NCBI GenBank assembly: GCA_963575745.1
Contig: CAUYUJ010004703.1
Location: 17,501-81,500, forward strand
DNA length: 64,000 bases
Direction: 5' to 3'
From: Prorocentrum cordatum
Lineage: Eukaryota > Sar > Dinophyceae > Prorocentrales > Prorocentraceae
Shown: in pieces, positions 1 to 10,339 of the stretch
How the letters are laid out: each line of letters begins with the position of its first letter
Numbering within the stretch: position 1 is the first letter of the stretch
Made by a program: the position numbers and the translations under genes
Notes under the pieces: generated by a model
The model's input: only the letters and a program-made list of their open reading frames with translations
Databases searched by the model: none
What the model was told of the DNA's origin: nothing

Positions 1-430
1 CTGCCCAGCCCGTGGGCCTTTGAGGGAGGGCGCCAGTCGGTCGTCGGTCTTCGGTCAGCGGGGCCGTCGACGCCCAACGCCGTCGCCGACGTCGCCGAAG
101 TCGTCGCCGTCGGCAGCGTCGGTCGTCGGCGACGTCGGTCGTAGCCGTCGTCGTCGGCGCGGCTTCGTTAGGCGTCGTCGGCACCGGCGGTCGTCGCTGT
201 CACCGCTGTCGTCGTGCGGCTTCCGCGTCGTCGGCGTGAAACGTGAACGTCACTCACGTCACCTGCAGCGGCGCCGACGTCGGTTGTCGTCCCTGTCGTC
301 GGCAGCGGCGTCGTGGACGAAGTCGGCAGCGTGGGCGGCAGCGTCGGCGGCGTCGTCGGCGCTGGCGCTGTCGTAGTTTCACCGACGTAATCGTAGTCGT
401 CGATTTCAACGTCGGCATCGTCATCGTCGG
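1..430. repeat. GTC/GGC-rich low-complexity tract
   Basis: The tract is a degenerate run of GTCGTCGGC-like triplets. Open frames on both strands are only Arg/Ser/Ala-rich runs, so I see no gene here. Confidence 0.6.
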
Positions 431-1185
431 AGGGGGAAAGAGCCCTCCTGACTTCGGACTGTCCCCAAACGCCAGAATGACGAAGGAGGAAGAGGAGGGG
501 GGAAAGCGCAATGAGTCGATGTCTCCCTGAGGTGCTTCGATGTGTTGGGAATCTTCATGAGCAGGGGAACCCACTCCCGAATGTCCCACTGCGACTGCAA
601 CAAGGCCTCGGCTCTCCTGGCAAATTCCCGCGGTGCCCTCCCCGCAGAGGCCCGCCATAGTCCAGAGGCTCGTCAACGGCCGCCGGCTCAGGGATAGCCC
701 CGCACCGGCCCAAAAGACACGGAGAACAACGGCGACGAGGATATGAGCACAGAGGGGGAACGAACTACGACGCGAACTGTGGACGCGCCGCGGTCAACCG
801 CTGCGTGGCTGACTGGTCACGGAGCGGATCGCACAGTGGGTGCCGTCCGTGCCATCTCCTTCTACTGCGAGGGGAAGCCCCCGGCAATCGGGTCGTGGCG
901 CTGCTCGTGGAACAGGCGCGCGCCTACCACGAGCAGCGCCAAGATCCAGGCCGCCACGCAGCCTCCCCCAAAGCAGTCGAGCGGGTAGCCCCCAGGAAGC
1001 CGACCTCAACTTGGTTGTCCTGGCCCGGCAGGCCCCCGAAACACCCCCAAGAGGCCACCAACACGGTGGCAGGCTTGGCGGAAGGCCACTAGGCCGCCAC
1101 TGGATTTGGGCTTCCACAATATTAGCCAGCGTGGAACCCAAAACAGTGATTTCTCACCATCTGTGCGAATATATATAGGTGGTGC
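431..1185. other. no recognisable gene
   Basis: Unique-looking GC-rich sequence. Short open frames occur in several frames on both strands, and none shows a family motif or a convincing protein composition. Confidence 0.4.
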
Positions 1186-1189
1186 AATC

Positions 1190-1480
1190 CATGTGTTGCA
1201 ATCTAGGTGGTGCAATCCGCGTGATGCAACGCAATGCAATGCACTGCACAACATTTCAAAACAATGCCACATACTGCAAAACAACTCAAAACAATGGAAA
1301 CTATACCAATCAATGCAAAACACTTCAATAAACCACAATAAAACGCAATGCAAGGCAAGGTCATGCGGTGCAAAGTGATACACAGCCACGCAATGCGATG
1401 CACTGGGGTGCAATGCCAGGCAACGCGATGCAAAGTGATGCAAAGAGAGGCACAGCGATGCAGAGCAGTGCGCTTGCAAC
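1190..1480. repeat. degenerate ATGCAA-type short-period repeat
   Basis: Words such as GCAATGCAA, GATGCAAAG and CAAAACAAT recur every 8-12 bases, giving Cys/His/Ala-rich spurious ORFs on both strands. The order is degenerate, as in an old minisatellite. Confidence 0.6.
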
Positions 1481-1639
1481 GGCATGCGGCATGCGGCATG
1501 CGGCTGCAGGATTCAGCGCAGTGCGACTGCGTACTGAAAATCCGCCGACCCTGTCGGCGTGTGTGAGGGGCTTTTCCGTTCGAGCCGTCATCTCCGTCAT
1601 TCTTTGTACTCGTCGTCTGTCCTTCCCTTTCCCTGGGAG

Positions 1640-2450
1640 ACCTCTTCCCCTGGGCTCCAGCCAAGCCGACCTTGAGCAACCTCGTAATTGAGTCGAAGGG
1701 AAGCCCCTTCCCTTTGATCCCTCCCCCGCCGGGAGGGGGGGGGGGGTAGCGACCCCCCCCCCGGGTCAGATACGACGCCCCCCCCTGGGACTCCTCTTCC
1801 CCTGGGCTCCAGCCAAGCCGACCTTGAGCAACCTCGTAATTGAGTCGAAGGGAAGCCCCTTCCCTTTGATCCCTCCCCCGCCGGGAGGGGGGGGGGGTAG
1901 CGACCCCCCCCCCGGGTCAGATACGACGCCCCCCCCTGGGACTCCTCTTCCCCTGGGCTCCAGCCAAGCCGACCTTGAGCAACCTCGTAATTGAGTCGAA
2001 GGGAAGCCCCTTCCCTTTCATCCCTCCCCCGCCGGGAGGGGGGGGGGGGTAGCGACCCCCCCCCGGGTCAGATACGACGCCCCCCCCTGGGACTCCTCTT
2101 CCCCTGGGCTCCAGCCAAGCCGACCTTGAGCAACCTCGTAATTGAGTCGAAGGGAAGCCCCTTCCCTTTGATCCCTCCCCCGCCGGGGGGGGGGGGGGGG
2201 TAGCGACCCCCCCCCCGGGTCAGATACGACGCCCCCCCCTGGGACTCCTCTTCCCCTGGGCTCCAGCCAAGCCGACCTTGAGCAACCTCGTAATTGAGTC
2301 GAAGGGAAGCCCCTTCCCTTTCATTCCTCCCCCGCCGGGAGGGGGGGGGGGTAGCGGGGGGGGGTAGCGACCCCCCCCCCGAGTCAGATACGACGCCCCC
2401 CCCCCGTACCGACCTTGAGCAACGTCGTCATTGAGTCGAAGGGAAGCCCC
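1640..2450. repeat. tandem array, about 150-bp unit, 5+ copies
   Basis: A unit beginning near CTCTTCCCCTGGGCTCC recurs at about 1642, 1791, 1945, 2096 and 2246, followed by a shortened copy near 2405. Each unit carries GAGTCGAAGGGAAGCCCC and long G and C homopolymers (8-13 nt) whose lengths vary between units. Spurious ORFs arise because the unit lacks stops. Confidence 0.85.
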
Positions 2451-2904
2451 TTCCCTTTCCCTTCCCCGACGGGGGGGGGAGAGGAGGTCCCGGGGGGGGT
2501 CCCGGGGGAGTCCCGGGGAAGTCCCGGGTCAGATACGACACCTCCCTCCCCCACCTTCTCGTCCTTCTCCCCGTTCCCCCAAACCATCCCACAGCCCGTG
2601 CCTCTTGCTGCGCATTGCGAACAGGGTCGGCGGCACCGGCCGTCAGGCCTTCGCAATAGTGCACGCGCAACGCAGCTCGGCTTCGATGCAACCCGGGAGG
2701 GGTGCAGCGGGGCGGCGGCGACGGACCCGAACGGGGCCCCAGGGCCTGCAGACGGGCCTCTTATCCAGAACACGGTGCGAGAAGGACTGGAGCAGGACCG
2801 CCGGGGCCGCACACGGGCCCAGGTCCTCAGAGAGGAGCAAGGAACACGCAGCGCGGGCACTGCTTGGGAAGAGTGGGAGAAGCACATGGTCCAACACCTT
2901 GGCA

Positions 2905-2985
2905 AGCATGTGGCCCAACGCTTGGCCACATAGGCGCTTCAAGAGAATGGTGAGGCCGGCGGTGGTTTGCCGTAGGCGTCTTCGA
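2905..2985 (-). repeat. about 85-bp dispersed repeat, copy A
   Basis: Read on the minus strand this contains TCGAAGACGCCTACGGC, then CACCGCCG, then CCTATGTGG and GCGTTGGGCC. The same order recurs at 4875-4965 and 22255-22330, all in one orientation. The rest of 2451-3120 holds no recognisable gene. Confidence 0.6.
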
Positions 2986-3124
2986 CCTGTTTTCTAGTAC
3001 GGCTCAGGCGTTCGAGAGGCCGGGTGCGTTCTGTTCCACAGCGACGCACTGGCTGGCCACATCGTTCAGCTCGCACGAGAGCTCGTAGTCCGCCACCGCT
3101 TGGTGTAGCGGCTGGTGCGTGCGC

Positions 3125-3190
3125 GGGCGTGTGTGAGTGACTGCATCATTGTGTGAATGCGTGTGAGTGGGTGTATGTGAGCGTGTGCGA

Positions 3191-3228
<38 letters not shown>

Positions 3229-3415
3229 TGTGTTTATGATTGTGTGCCTGTGCGTGTGCGTGTGCGTTTGCGCGCGCGCGTGTATGTGTGCGTGCGTGTG
3301 CGTGCGCGTGCGCGTGTGCGTGTGCGTGTTCGTGTGCGTGTGCGTGAGCGTGTGTGTGAGTATGTGTTGTGTGTGTGTGTGTGTGTTTGTGTGTTGTGTG
3401 TGTGTGTGTGTGAGG
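3125..3415. repeat. TG/GTGTGC microsatellite
   Basis: An almost pure alternating TG tract interrupted by GTGCGC variants. Translation gives only Val/Cys or His/Thr runs. The following 3416-3965 holds nothing I recognise. Confidence 0.9.
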
Positions 3416-3965
3416 TCGCTCCCTCTCTCGTCTGCAACCATGTAAGACTCCCCCACAGCGTGTTTCCCCATGGGTGAACCCTGTGTGTATCTGGCCGGGC
3501 CGCATGAATGCTCCGGCCGAGGCCCCTGTGGCGATCAGGCCCCCTCGGGCTCTTCAACTGCCTCCGCCGCGTGGCTGCGCGCGTGGGTGCCGCGCCAAAA
3601 GGTGCTTGCGTACTCTTCATAGGATGCCAGAATGTATCCGGGTGCGTCGCCTCCGCAATATGGACTCGTTCGTCTCGGGGCCCCTCCTTTCCCCTTTCCA
3701 TGAGACCTTGCATGTCGCTGCCTCTTCGTCCGTGCTGCTCGCCTTGACCTGCCCCCCTTCTCCGGGATCTCACGAATTCGGTTGGAGCGTGCACGGCGCA
3801 CACGCGAATACAGCTTAGCTTGCGCGCACAGTTTGCTTCTAGGGGCAATCATGATCCACGTCGCCGCAGGCAAGGAGCGGCTTACCTTGCTTCTGTCATT
3901 TGCGCGCTCGCACCAGCCCCGCCTCTCACCCCGCCTGGCTCTCCTGAGACCCTGCCCCTCCCGAA

Positions 3966-4538
3966 TCAAAGCAGTGAGGTGGCCGGTATGCGTTGCAGCA
4001 GACATGGATAGTTGCCGTATAGCACTCGGATCACCTCGGGACTTGTGTTCGACAGAACGCCGTTGAAGGCGATCGCAAACTTTCCGGGCTCCCACGTGTC
4101 GTGCAGTCCTTGCGCGGTCGCAGGGTGATACGAGTTGAACTCGCGCTGTGGGCTCAGGCGGACCTCCGGAGGGTAGATGCCGTCCATGTCGTCCGCCTCT
4201 TGCTCGGCCGGCGAGGCTGAGACGGGATCCTCGCTCTGGAACTTCTGTGAGTTCTCCCTCAGGAAATTCCAGATGATCGCGGCGTTCTCCCACCACGGGT
4301 GGTCTATCCAGGGCGAGTCGGCGGACCCCCAGACTTTCTCAAGGAAGTCCTGGCTCCAGCCCGAGGAGCGCAGGAAGAACGCTCCAGTGTTGAGCATCGC
4401 GTGGTCCTCCGCCACGAGCATGTGGATGCCCGGGTCCAGGCCAGACGCCTTGGAGCCCCGCGCGCCCACGTCTGCCGGGGGCTCTGCCCGCGCGTACTTG
4501 TACAGCACGGAATCCAGGGTGACGCTCATGTTCATAAA
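3966..4538 (-). CDS. GT34-like glycosyltransferase, C-terminal exon
   Basis: The exon encodes FMNMSVTLDSVLYKYA, then AEDHAMLNTGAFFLR, then HPWWENAAIIWNFL, and ends in a stop at 3966. These match the C-terminal half of the galactosyltransferase GMA12/MNN10 family (GT34): the LNTG-FFLR block and the HPWWE block. The N-terminal half, including the metal-binding DxD, lies on the same strand at 22333-22722. Members of this family transfer sugars in the Golgi. The exon start near 4538 is inferred from where family similarity begins; no AG acceptor abuts it, so the boundary is uncertain. The open frame continues upstream into intron-like sequence. Confidence 0.75.
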   Translation of the reverse strand, partial: FMNMSVTLDSVLYKYARAEPPADVGARGSKASGLDPGIHMLVAEDHAMLNTGAFFLRSSGWSQDFLEKVWGSADSPWIDHPWWENAAIIWNFLRENSQKFQSEDPVSASPAEQEADDMDGIYPPEVRLSPQREFNSYHPATAQGLHDTWEPGKFAIAFNGVLSNTSPEVIRVLYGNYPCLLQRIPATSLL

Positions 4539-5054
4539 AGCCGCCGCCGCGCCGCGCGCACCCGAGAGGACCCCCGAGAATGTCCAAGGGCCCCCCAAGA
4601 GACCACCAAGGTGTCCCTCAACAGACCCCAGGAAGTATCCAAAAAGGGTTCTGGAGCACGACCCAGCCACGGCGACGGGACCAGAGATATCAATCTGCAT
4701 CAGTGCGTTCCTCCTCCTCCTCCTCCTCCTCCTCCTCCTCCTCCTCCTCCTCCTCCTCCCTCTCCTGCCTCCCGCCTCTCCTCCCTGTCCTCCTCCTCCT
4801 CCTCCACCTCCTCCTCTTGCTCTCTCTTTATTCCTCGCCCTAGTGTTTCCCCAAGGGTCTCCACAACGACTCGCAAAGGCATACTCTGGCCCAACGTTTG
4901 ACCACATAGGTGGTTCCAAAACAGCACGGGACGGCGGCAGTTCACCGTAGGCGTCTTCGATCCGCTGCCCCCTCTGCGTGCACATGAGTGCTCGGCGTGC
5001 TGAGGTTTGACACTCTGCTCGGCCATTCTGAGAATAGAGTGGCCATCCGCCTTA
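4539..5054 (-). other. 3' part of the large GT34 intron
   Basis: Contains AAGAGGCCCC/CCAAGGTGTCC-type short repeats (4555-4640), a CCT triplet tract (about 4710-4795) and copy B of the 85-bp dispersed repeat (4875-4965). The 17-bp word CAATCTGCATCAGTGCG at 4691-4707 exactly repeats the word at 22358-22374 inside the upstream exon. Confidence 0.55.
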
Positions 5055-5118
5055 CAGTCGGCCTTGATTGGACAGACAGGACACGCGAGAGGACACAAGA
5101 CCCTTCCGAGGACCACAT

Positions 5119-5351
5119 AGTCTGAAATGACTATGGTAAGTCAAATAACATCCAATTCCATGCTGTGTTAGTTCAGTATGGGGAGTGGATGGATAAGATC
5201 GGATAGTATCGACGTAATGATCTTTCCAGCACATAGCGAACACAAGCAGTGTCCAGGCAAATAGGGCGCGCGTGCCTTGAGCCACAGGCAACGGCGCGCA
5301 GGCTATACTCCCGACCCTCTATAACATCTCCCAAAGAGCTACCCTTAAAGT
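5119..5351 (-). repeat. 3' LTR
   Basis: Direct copy of 20823-21055, equal length, about 94% identical by eye. In the sense direction it begins ACTTTAAGGG and ends CATTTCAGACT, so it lacks the usual TG...CA ends. A spliced-leader-like word occurs at 5276-5294. Confidence 0.92.
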
Positions 5352-5834
5352 CGGGAGGGGAGGAGACGGAGAGCAAAGCCGCGCAGCCGTTGGGCTCTAG
5401 AAAGGCCGCGCGCACAACTGTTTGCAAGAAAAACAGTGCGCACAGTCTGGCCTACCACCAGACTGAAGGGCGAGATTATTCGCCGGCGAGTTTCCTCGCA
5501 AAACGTTTTCACGCATACGCAGGATAGCCCCTTGGACATCAAAGGGCTATCGGCCCGAATAAAGGTAAGCCAAACAGGCGATTCCCCCCCAGGCAAAAAT
5601 ACATTAAAGCAACGAGCCTGAACCAATCTGAACAGGCTCGCTGCCAAGCGTGAAAAGTAGGGCTCGTTTCCGGGCGGCTAGGAGGGCGCCTCTGCATTAG
5701 GCGCCCGTGCTGGCAAACTGGACCGCGGGGGCAACAAGGACAAACTAAAACTGATTCGACTTAGGCTTACTTCTGTCCTCAGGGACACGAAAGGGAACAA
5801 ATTGCTTCACGTCATACTTAAATGACTGAGTGCC
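5352..5834 (-). other. element 3' region with stacked hairpins
   Basis: Lies between the RNase H stop and the 3' LTR and has no long ORF. It holds adjacent hairpins at 5469-5484 (GGCGA stem, 6-nt loop) and 5486-5499 (GCGAG stem, GAAA loop in sense). Further stems are GATAGCCC/GGGCTATC (5523-5551), CGAGCCTG/CAGGCTCG (5613-5640) and GGGCGCC/GGCGCCC (5684-5706). The tract beside the LTR is purine-rich on the plus strand, hence pyrimidine-rich in sense, the opposite of a normal polypurine tract. Confidence 0.6.
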
Positions 5835-6752
5835 TCACATCACTTCCAAAAGCAGCTCCCGATCGATACTCCCCTTTGTATGCCCATCTGCGGTCATGTC
5901 TCTAGTATCGCACCACTGTACGTTGTGCACTATACCTATATCCATGAGCTGACGTATCCAGCTGATATGTCCCAGCAAAGTCCGTTCCGTCGGCATCTTA
6001 AGATCTTTGTTGGATAGCGATGTGTATAACGACTCAGCGTCTATAGTAAGGGATACTTTGATAGCTAGGCCTCCAACTTCACGCATATCTCGTAGTTGTC
6101 GTGGAATGAGTGTCCCTGCCTTGAGCTCGTGGAGAGTGATGAGCGCGGGATAACATTCATCAAGATTGTGTGCAGCTGCAAGTGCCTCAGCGGCATAGCT
6201 GGCCCTCACCTGCAGTCGGTGTGATTTACATAGTCCGTCGCAAAGGTGAATGACGGATTTGCCTTGAGGCGAATTTCCTCGCCGTAATACGTTAGCCCCA
6301 CGAATGCCGTAGCCCTTGGTTTCATCGCCCTCCTCCCCGGTGAGCTTCCGATACCCCGAATCACTGTGTATGTCTACTTCATTCATCGGTTTCATCCGAG
6401 GGAAGGTGATGCGCTTCGGGCTGCTGATCCGCTTTCGCGTCACAGCATTCAGTCGCCTGACTTGTAAGTTGGTGGGCTCTAGGATCTTCTGGAGAGAGAC
6501 CACATACATTATAAGCCAGACTTGAGTAAGAATGGCATAGGCGAGAGCTCCTCGCAGGCTAACGAACATGTCGGTGATGAGTTTGGTAGCTTTGGCGTCT
6601 GCCGCCGCTCCCGTAAGTTCAGGGTGCGTGATAGGACGTAGTTGTTTAATGTACTCGTCCTGATCCATGATCACGTCCCCTTGTTCATTCTTAGTGTAGC
6701 GAACGGCACAGTTTGTATAATAATGTTTGTTGAGCTTGCAATTACCAAACAC
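5835..6752 (-). CDS. RT C-terminal part and RNase H
   Basis: A 305-residue ORF overlapping the VDD frame. Residues 1-125 are RT thumb/connection; RNase H follows with D131 (HSDSGYRKLTGEE), E189 (SYAAEALAA), D238 (TIDAESLY) and D289 (DTRDMTADGHTKG), the four-acid set of copia RNase H. It degrades RNA in RNA:DNA hybrids during reverse transcription. The first Met is internal; the true coding sequence comes from the preceding frame through a frameshift at about 6700. One near-perfect hairpin lies at 6269. Confidence 0.8.
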   Translation of the reverse strand: MFGNCKLNKHYYTNCAVRYTKNEQGDVIMDQDEYIKQLRPITHPELTGAAADAKATKLITDMFVSLRGALAYAILTQVWLIMYVVSLQKILEPTNLQVRRLNAVTRKRISSPKRITFPRMKPMNEVDIHSDSGYRKLTGEEGDETKGYGIRGANVLRRGNSPQGKSVIHLCDGLCKSHRLQVRASYAAEALAAAHNLDECYPALITLHELKAGTLIPRQLRDMREVGGLAIKVSLTIDAESLYTSLSNKDLKMPTERTLLGHISWIRQLMDIGIVHNVQWCDTRDMTADGHTKGSIDRELLLEVM

Positions 6753-8260
6753 CTTTCCGACACGTTGTACATAGTCATCCTCGTTTTTTTCTCTAGGCCT
6801 GTCATATTGGTATCGTCGACATCTTTTGCCGTTAGCAGATCCTGACTGAATGCAAACTCAAGATCGTAACATGTCGGCGCGAGGCCTATAGCTCGTGTAG
6901 TCGCACGAAGCTTGAGGGAGAGAGCTCTTGGGGCGTCCTCTGTACCCGTTCCTGGCTTGAGGCACCTGAGGCAGCGTCGGCTTTCATCGTAAGAAGAGAA
7001 GCCTGGCAGCGTACGAAGCACCTGGGCACTTCCTGGTGGAAGAGCGAAGCAAGCCATGCGAGTTTCCTCGCCGGTGGCATGAGCAAGTTCCTCCTAGGTC
7101 AGACCTTCGAGAAACGCTTTGTCGATATCCATAGATGCTAAGACCCATTCTGGATGACATGCACCTCACTTGCCAGGAGCCTCTGGGGCTGTCTTCGAGC
7201 AGTTCCTGAGAAGGTTTCTACATCGAACGCCTCCGTGCCCATGAAACCGTGAAGGACAAGTCTGAGACGGATGGTTTTAACGTTCTCGGCGCCTGCCTTC
7301 ACAAACTTCCACTGATATACATAATCTTGATGTCATGATGTCGGAAGCTTCAGATAGGTCATACATCTCAAAGCACAAGTTGTCAAGCCAGATCTTGAGT
7401 TCGGTGTACAAAGCTTCACTAACCTCTTTAGGGTGTGCTGCTATATCGGCTTTGGTGAGTCGGTCGTCTTTCTTGACTACCACAGCACGTTTCGCAGCCG
7501 ATGATACATCTACTCTCATCGTTGCGACCATGTCAGTTTCAAGCTGTGCAAGTTGGGTCTGATCCAACACTGCCTTTGATATTTCTGGTGCGAAACATAG
7601 CTCAGCATAAGGACCGTGTTCATCACTGTCAAGAGAATAGCCCTCGTCAGGTGTAGTCGAGCATAGAGAGATAAGACAGGGCTCTTGTAGTTCAGGCTCG
7701 TCTCCGAGCATCTCCGACACTACGGTATCTTCCTCGTCCACGAATGCTGATACCAAGACACATTGGTCGGGCAGCATAGTTGTTGGGACGCAGTAGAGAT
7801 GGTCGTCGATAACCGTTGTGGGATGAAGGTCCATACGTAACTCATCGCACCACCCCTCCATTATCATAGCCTCGATGTCATGTTCCTCTTTTTCTTCGTA
7901 GACTGTAGACAGGCGACCTTTCTTGGTGAGGCCTGGGGTGTCTGGTGGAGGCCTGTCTCCAGGCTGGTCGTGTTCTCCAGACGTTGTGCCAAAGTGCTGA
8001 TACTTGGCAAGGTCATCATGAAATCCTAGGGAAGGAACTTGTGACGTCAGGCATTGGATGAGTCTGGAGTGAGTGCTACCAGTGATTTGAGAGATGTGCA
8101 GGCCGGTGCCCACACACTCATAATAGTGGAAGGCTGGGTTAACATCACTGTCGTAGTGGATGAGTGTAGACCCGGTGGCGTACTTTACTGCAGGTAGATT
8201 TGACACGTTCTTGGCCAATCTCACGGCTACTACACGTTCAAATCGGACATAATTTCGCAC
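6671..8260 (-). pseudogene. copia reverse transcriptase, broken
   Basis: The 8260-7277 frame carries an acidic leader, then SEALYTELKIWLDNLCFEM, the entry to copia RT. After a frameshift near 7325 the RT continues with YVYQWKFVKAG and VETFSGTARRQPQRLLASE, then meets a stop near 7145. A further frame (7057-6671) gives FALPPGSAQVLRTLPGF, KPGTGTEDAPRALSLKL and the catalytic VDD (its residues 80-82, in KDVDDTNMTG). At least two frameshifts and two stops make this copy inactive as written. Hairpins at 7058 (read GEETR), 7696 and 7951 interrupt it without regard to frame. Confidence 0.8.
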
Positions 8261-8326
8261 GAGATACTGCAGTGCAAGGTGTACGCGCGGGTGGAACTTA
8301 CTGTCGTCTGGCAGATTGAGGTTTCC

Positions 8327-9859
8327 CTAGTAGTCTGGAATATAGCCAAAGACTTTGGCAGGTTTCCCTGCACCGAGGTGTGCCACATATGCACGGACGG
8401 TTTGCATGGCCACGTTGCCCATGCCAAGTTCCCTGGTAAGAAGGCATTCAATGTATAGCGTGTGGCGAGCATCAGGGTACATGACAATTACCTCACGCGA
8501 TCCTGCCTTGACGACAACGCGTCCTCGTTCAGGCACGTTGCGGATCACAGGAAACGGGCCGTTCCAGCCTCCATGGTCGTCCTTAGTGGCTGTAGGTCGG
8601 TGATAATCGACCAAGTCCCCTGCTGAGTAAAGGCGAGCGCCATCTGGGGCCGTCTTAGCCCTGAGAGCACGATTTGTCTTAGCTACCGCCGTGGCTTGAG
8701 TTATTGCTTCCAGGCGAACTTCCCTCACGCGGCGTTCTCGTTCGTGGCCTGACGTCTCGGGCCCCTTAGGGGAGTCAAGGGTGTCGAGGTCAGGAAGAAG
8801 AGAGGGCTGTCGCCCAGCGTGTGCTTGGCACGGCGCTACTCCGTTGTAAAACGTGAAAGCGCTGGTGACGAAGATGCCTTCAGCCAATACTCTAGTAAAT
8901 ACAACGGGGATGTTGTGTCTGTTCAGCTCTTCCTCAATCATATGGAGAGTGCGCCTAAGAACGCCGTTACGTGACTCGATCGAGGTCGCGTGTTGGCCAG
9001 GCGCTCGGATACGAAGTGTCGCACCCTTGTTCGCCATCATGGCCTTGGCAGCGTCATTGTTGAGGGCGTCTTCTCCATCTGAATACAAGATTTTGAAGGG
9101 TCCATGATAGGCAATCCAGCAGTAGTGGTAGGCGTCGAGTATAGTGTCACGTTCTCTATCAGAAATCTCCTGGCCTGCTGCCAGTCGGATACATCGGTCC
9201 ATAATTTGAAATATGGTTCGTTTCTGGTAAAACATGAGATCTACTTCGCTTTCGTCAAGCCAATTTCCAGGAAGGCTTACGGAAGGTAGCGTAGAATTAC
9301 CTGGACGTTCCCATGCTCTACATTCCCGACATGTGTCACATATTGCTTTGATCATATGTAATCGAACGCTATCCAGTCCCACTTTGTCTAGGATCAGCCT
9401 CATCTTGGGTTCCTTCGCATGATACCACCGTAAGTGCAGTTTGCGGAGTTCCTTTTTGGCTACGTGAGGTTCGTGACTACGGAGGTTTTGCAGACTGTGT
9501 TGGATGTCAAATCTCGTCCAGTCGGGCAGTCGTGGAGCCCCCGAACCGGTTGAGGCAAGAGGGTTCCTCGTGGCTCTCCGCAGTCGGTCTCCTTCGTCAA
9601 CTGCATCTGGCGGTGGAGGTACGCCTTGTAGGCGACCACGGCGGGCCGCTACTTGCGGCGGCTCGCCTGAAGACGCGGAGGGCGTGTTTCCACGCTCGGG
9701 CGCGTCTCGCAGTATGTCGTCACTGCCGGCGCCAGATGTAGGATCAGCGTTCCCAAAAGCTCGTGGTCGTGGTGGCCTGGCGTGAGCGCCCTGACGGCCA
9801 CCCGACGCCGAAGCTTGGCCCTCCCCAGGCTTGGGTAAGGGTTTCCACCAAGCTGGCAC
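8327..9859 (-). CDS. copia-type integrase
   Basis: A 510-residue ORF. An HHCC zinc domain has H142-x4-H147 and C174-x2-C177, followed by a DDE core with D207 (EVDLMF), D261 (LYSDGE) and E295 (SIESRNG); D-to-E spacing is 33 against the usual 35. A C-terminal DNA-binding-like part follows. It would insert element cDNA into the host genome. In-frame coding extends upstream of the first Met to a small C-x2-C...H...C finger (CPACQRG..., about 9900-9985), so the real start is further 5'. Hairpins at 8358 (read GKP) and 9682 (read RGNTP) lie inside. Confidence 0.8.
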   Translation of the reverse strand: MPAWWKPLPKPGEGQASASGGRQGAHARPPRPRAFGNADPTSGAGSDDILRDAPERGNTPSASSGEPPQVAARRGRLQGVPPPPDAVDEGDRLRRATRNPLASTGSGAPRLPDWTRFDIQHSLQNLRSHEPHVAKKELRKLHLRWYHAKEPKMRLILDKVGLDSVRLHMIKAICDTCRECRAWERPGNSTLPSVSLPGNWLDESEVDLMFYQKRTIFQIMDRCIRLAAGQEISDRERDTILDAYHYCWIAYHGPFKILYSDGEDALNNDAAKAMMANKGATLRIRAPGQHATSIESRNGVLRRTLHMIEEELNRHNIPVVFTRVLAEGIFVTSAFTFYNGVAPCQAHAGRQPSLLPDLDTLDSPKGPETSGHERERRVREVRLEAITQATAVAKTNRALRAKTAPDGARLYSAGDLVDYHRPTATKDDHGGWNGPFPVIRNVPERGRVVVKAGSREVIVMYPDARHTLYIECLLTRELGMGNVAMQTVRAYVAHLGAGKPAKVFGYIPDY

Positions 9860-9899
9860 ATTGCGGCCTTCGGGATCATGATCATCTGGGAGTTTGAAC

Positions 9900-10330
9900 G
9901 GCTCAGCAAAACGGCATCTGCCGGGCTCAGTGTCGAGGTGGCTCTTAACACCCTTGCTTCTCGTAAGGCCCCTTTGGCATGCAGGACATGACCAGTATAC
10001 AGAGATAGAGTCATGATACTTGCACTGTATAGGATCTCTGTCGTGGCTGGGACTGTCCTTTCAGGCATTATCGATGCATGCTGGGCATGTAGCCACTTTT
10101 GAGATGATACGATCGCCGATGCGTCTCATACCCTCTCCTGGTTCAGCTTGATCAGGAAGGTCGGCAGGGTAAGCATGCGCAGTTCGTGCAGGCGCGTCTC
10201 CGCGCGTGGTGTCGATGGCTTTCGCCAGATAGACGGCTTCCACAAAGGCAGACTGCAGTCTTCGAGTGAATTTTTGCGCCAGTGAAACCCCCTGTTGCAC
10301 GGTTGTGCGTGCACATGCTGACCGCTGCAC
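9900..10330 (-). pseudogene. polyprotein linker upstream of integrase
   Basis: Open pieces encode LQSAFVEAVYLAKAI, then after a stop the Cys/His finger CPACQRGLTRSKGVKSHLD-like and the approach to the integrase ORF. Frames change twice, so the stretch is broken. It links the methyltransferase-like and integrase parts. Confidence 0.45.
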
Positions 10331-10339
10331 TTCAGTCGC

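Noticed and set aside
3128-3415. Promoter or Z-DNA regulatory element at the TG tract
   Set aside because: There is no gene start nearby that it could serve; a plain microsatellite explains it.
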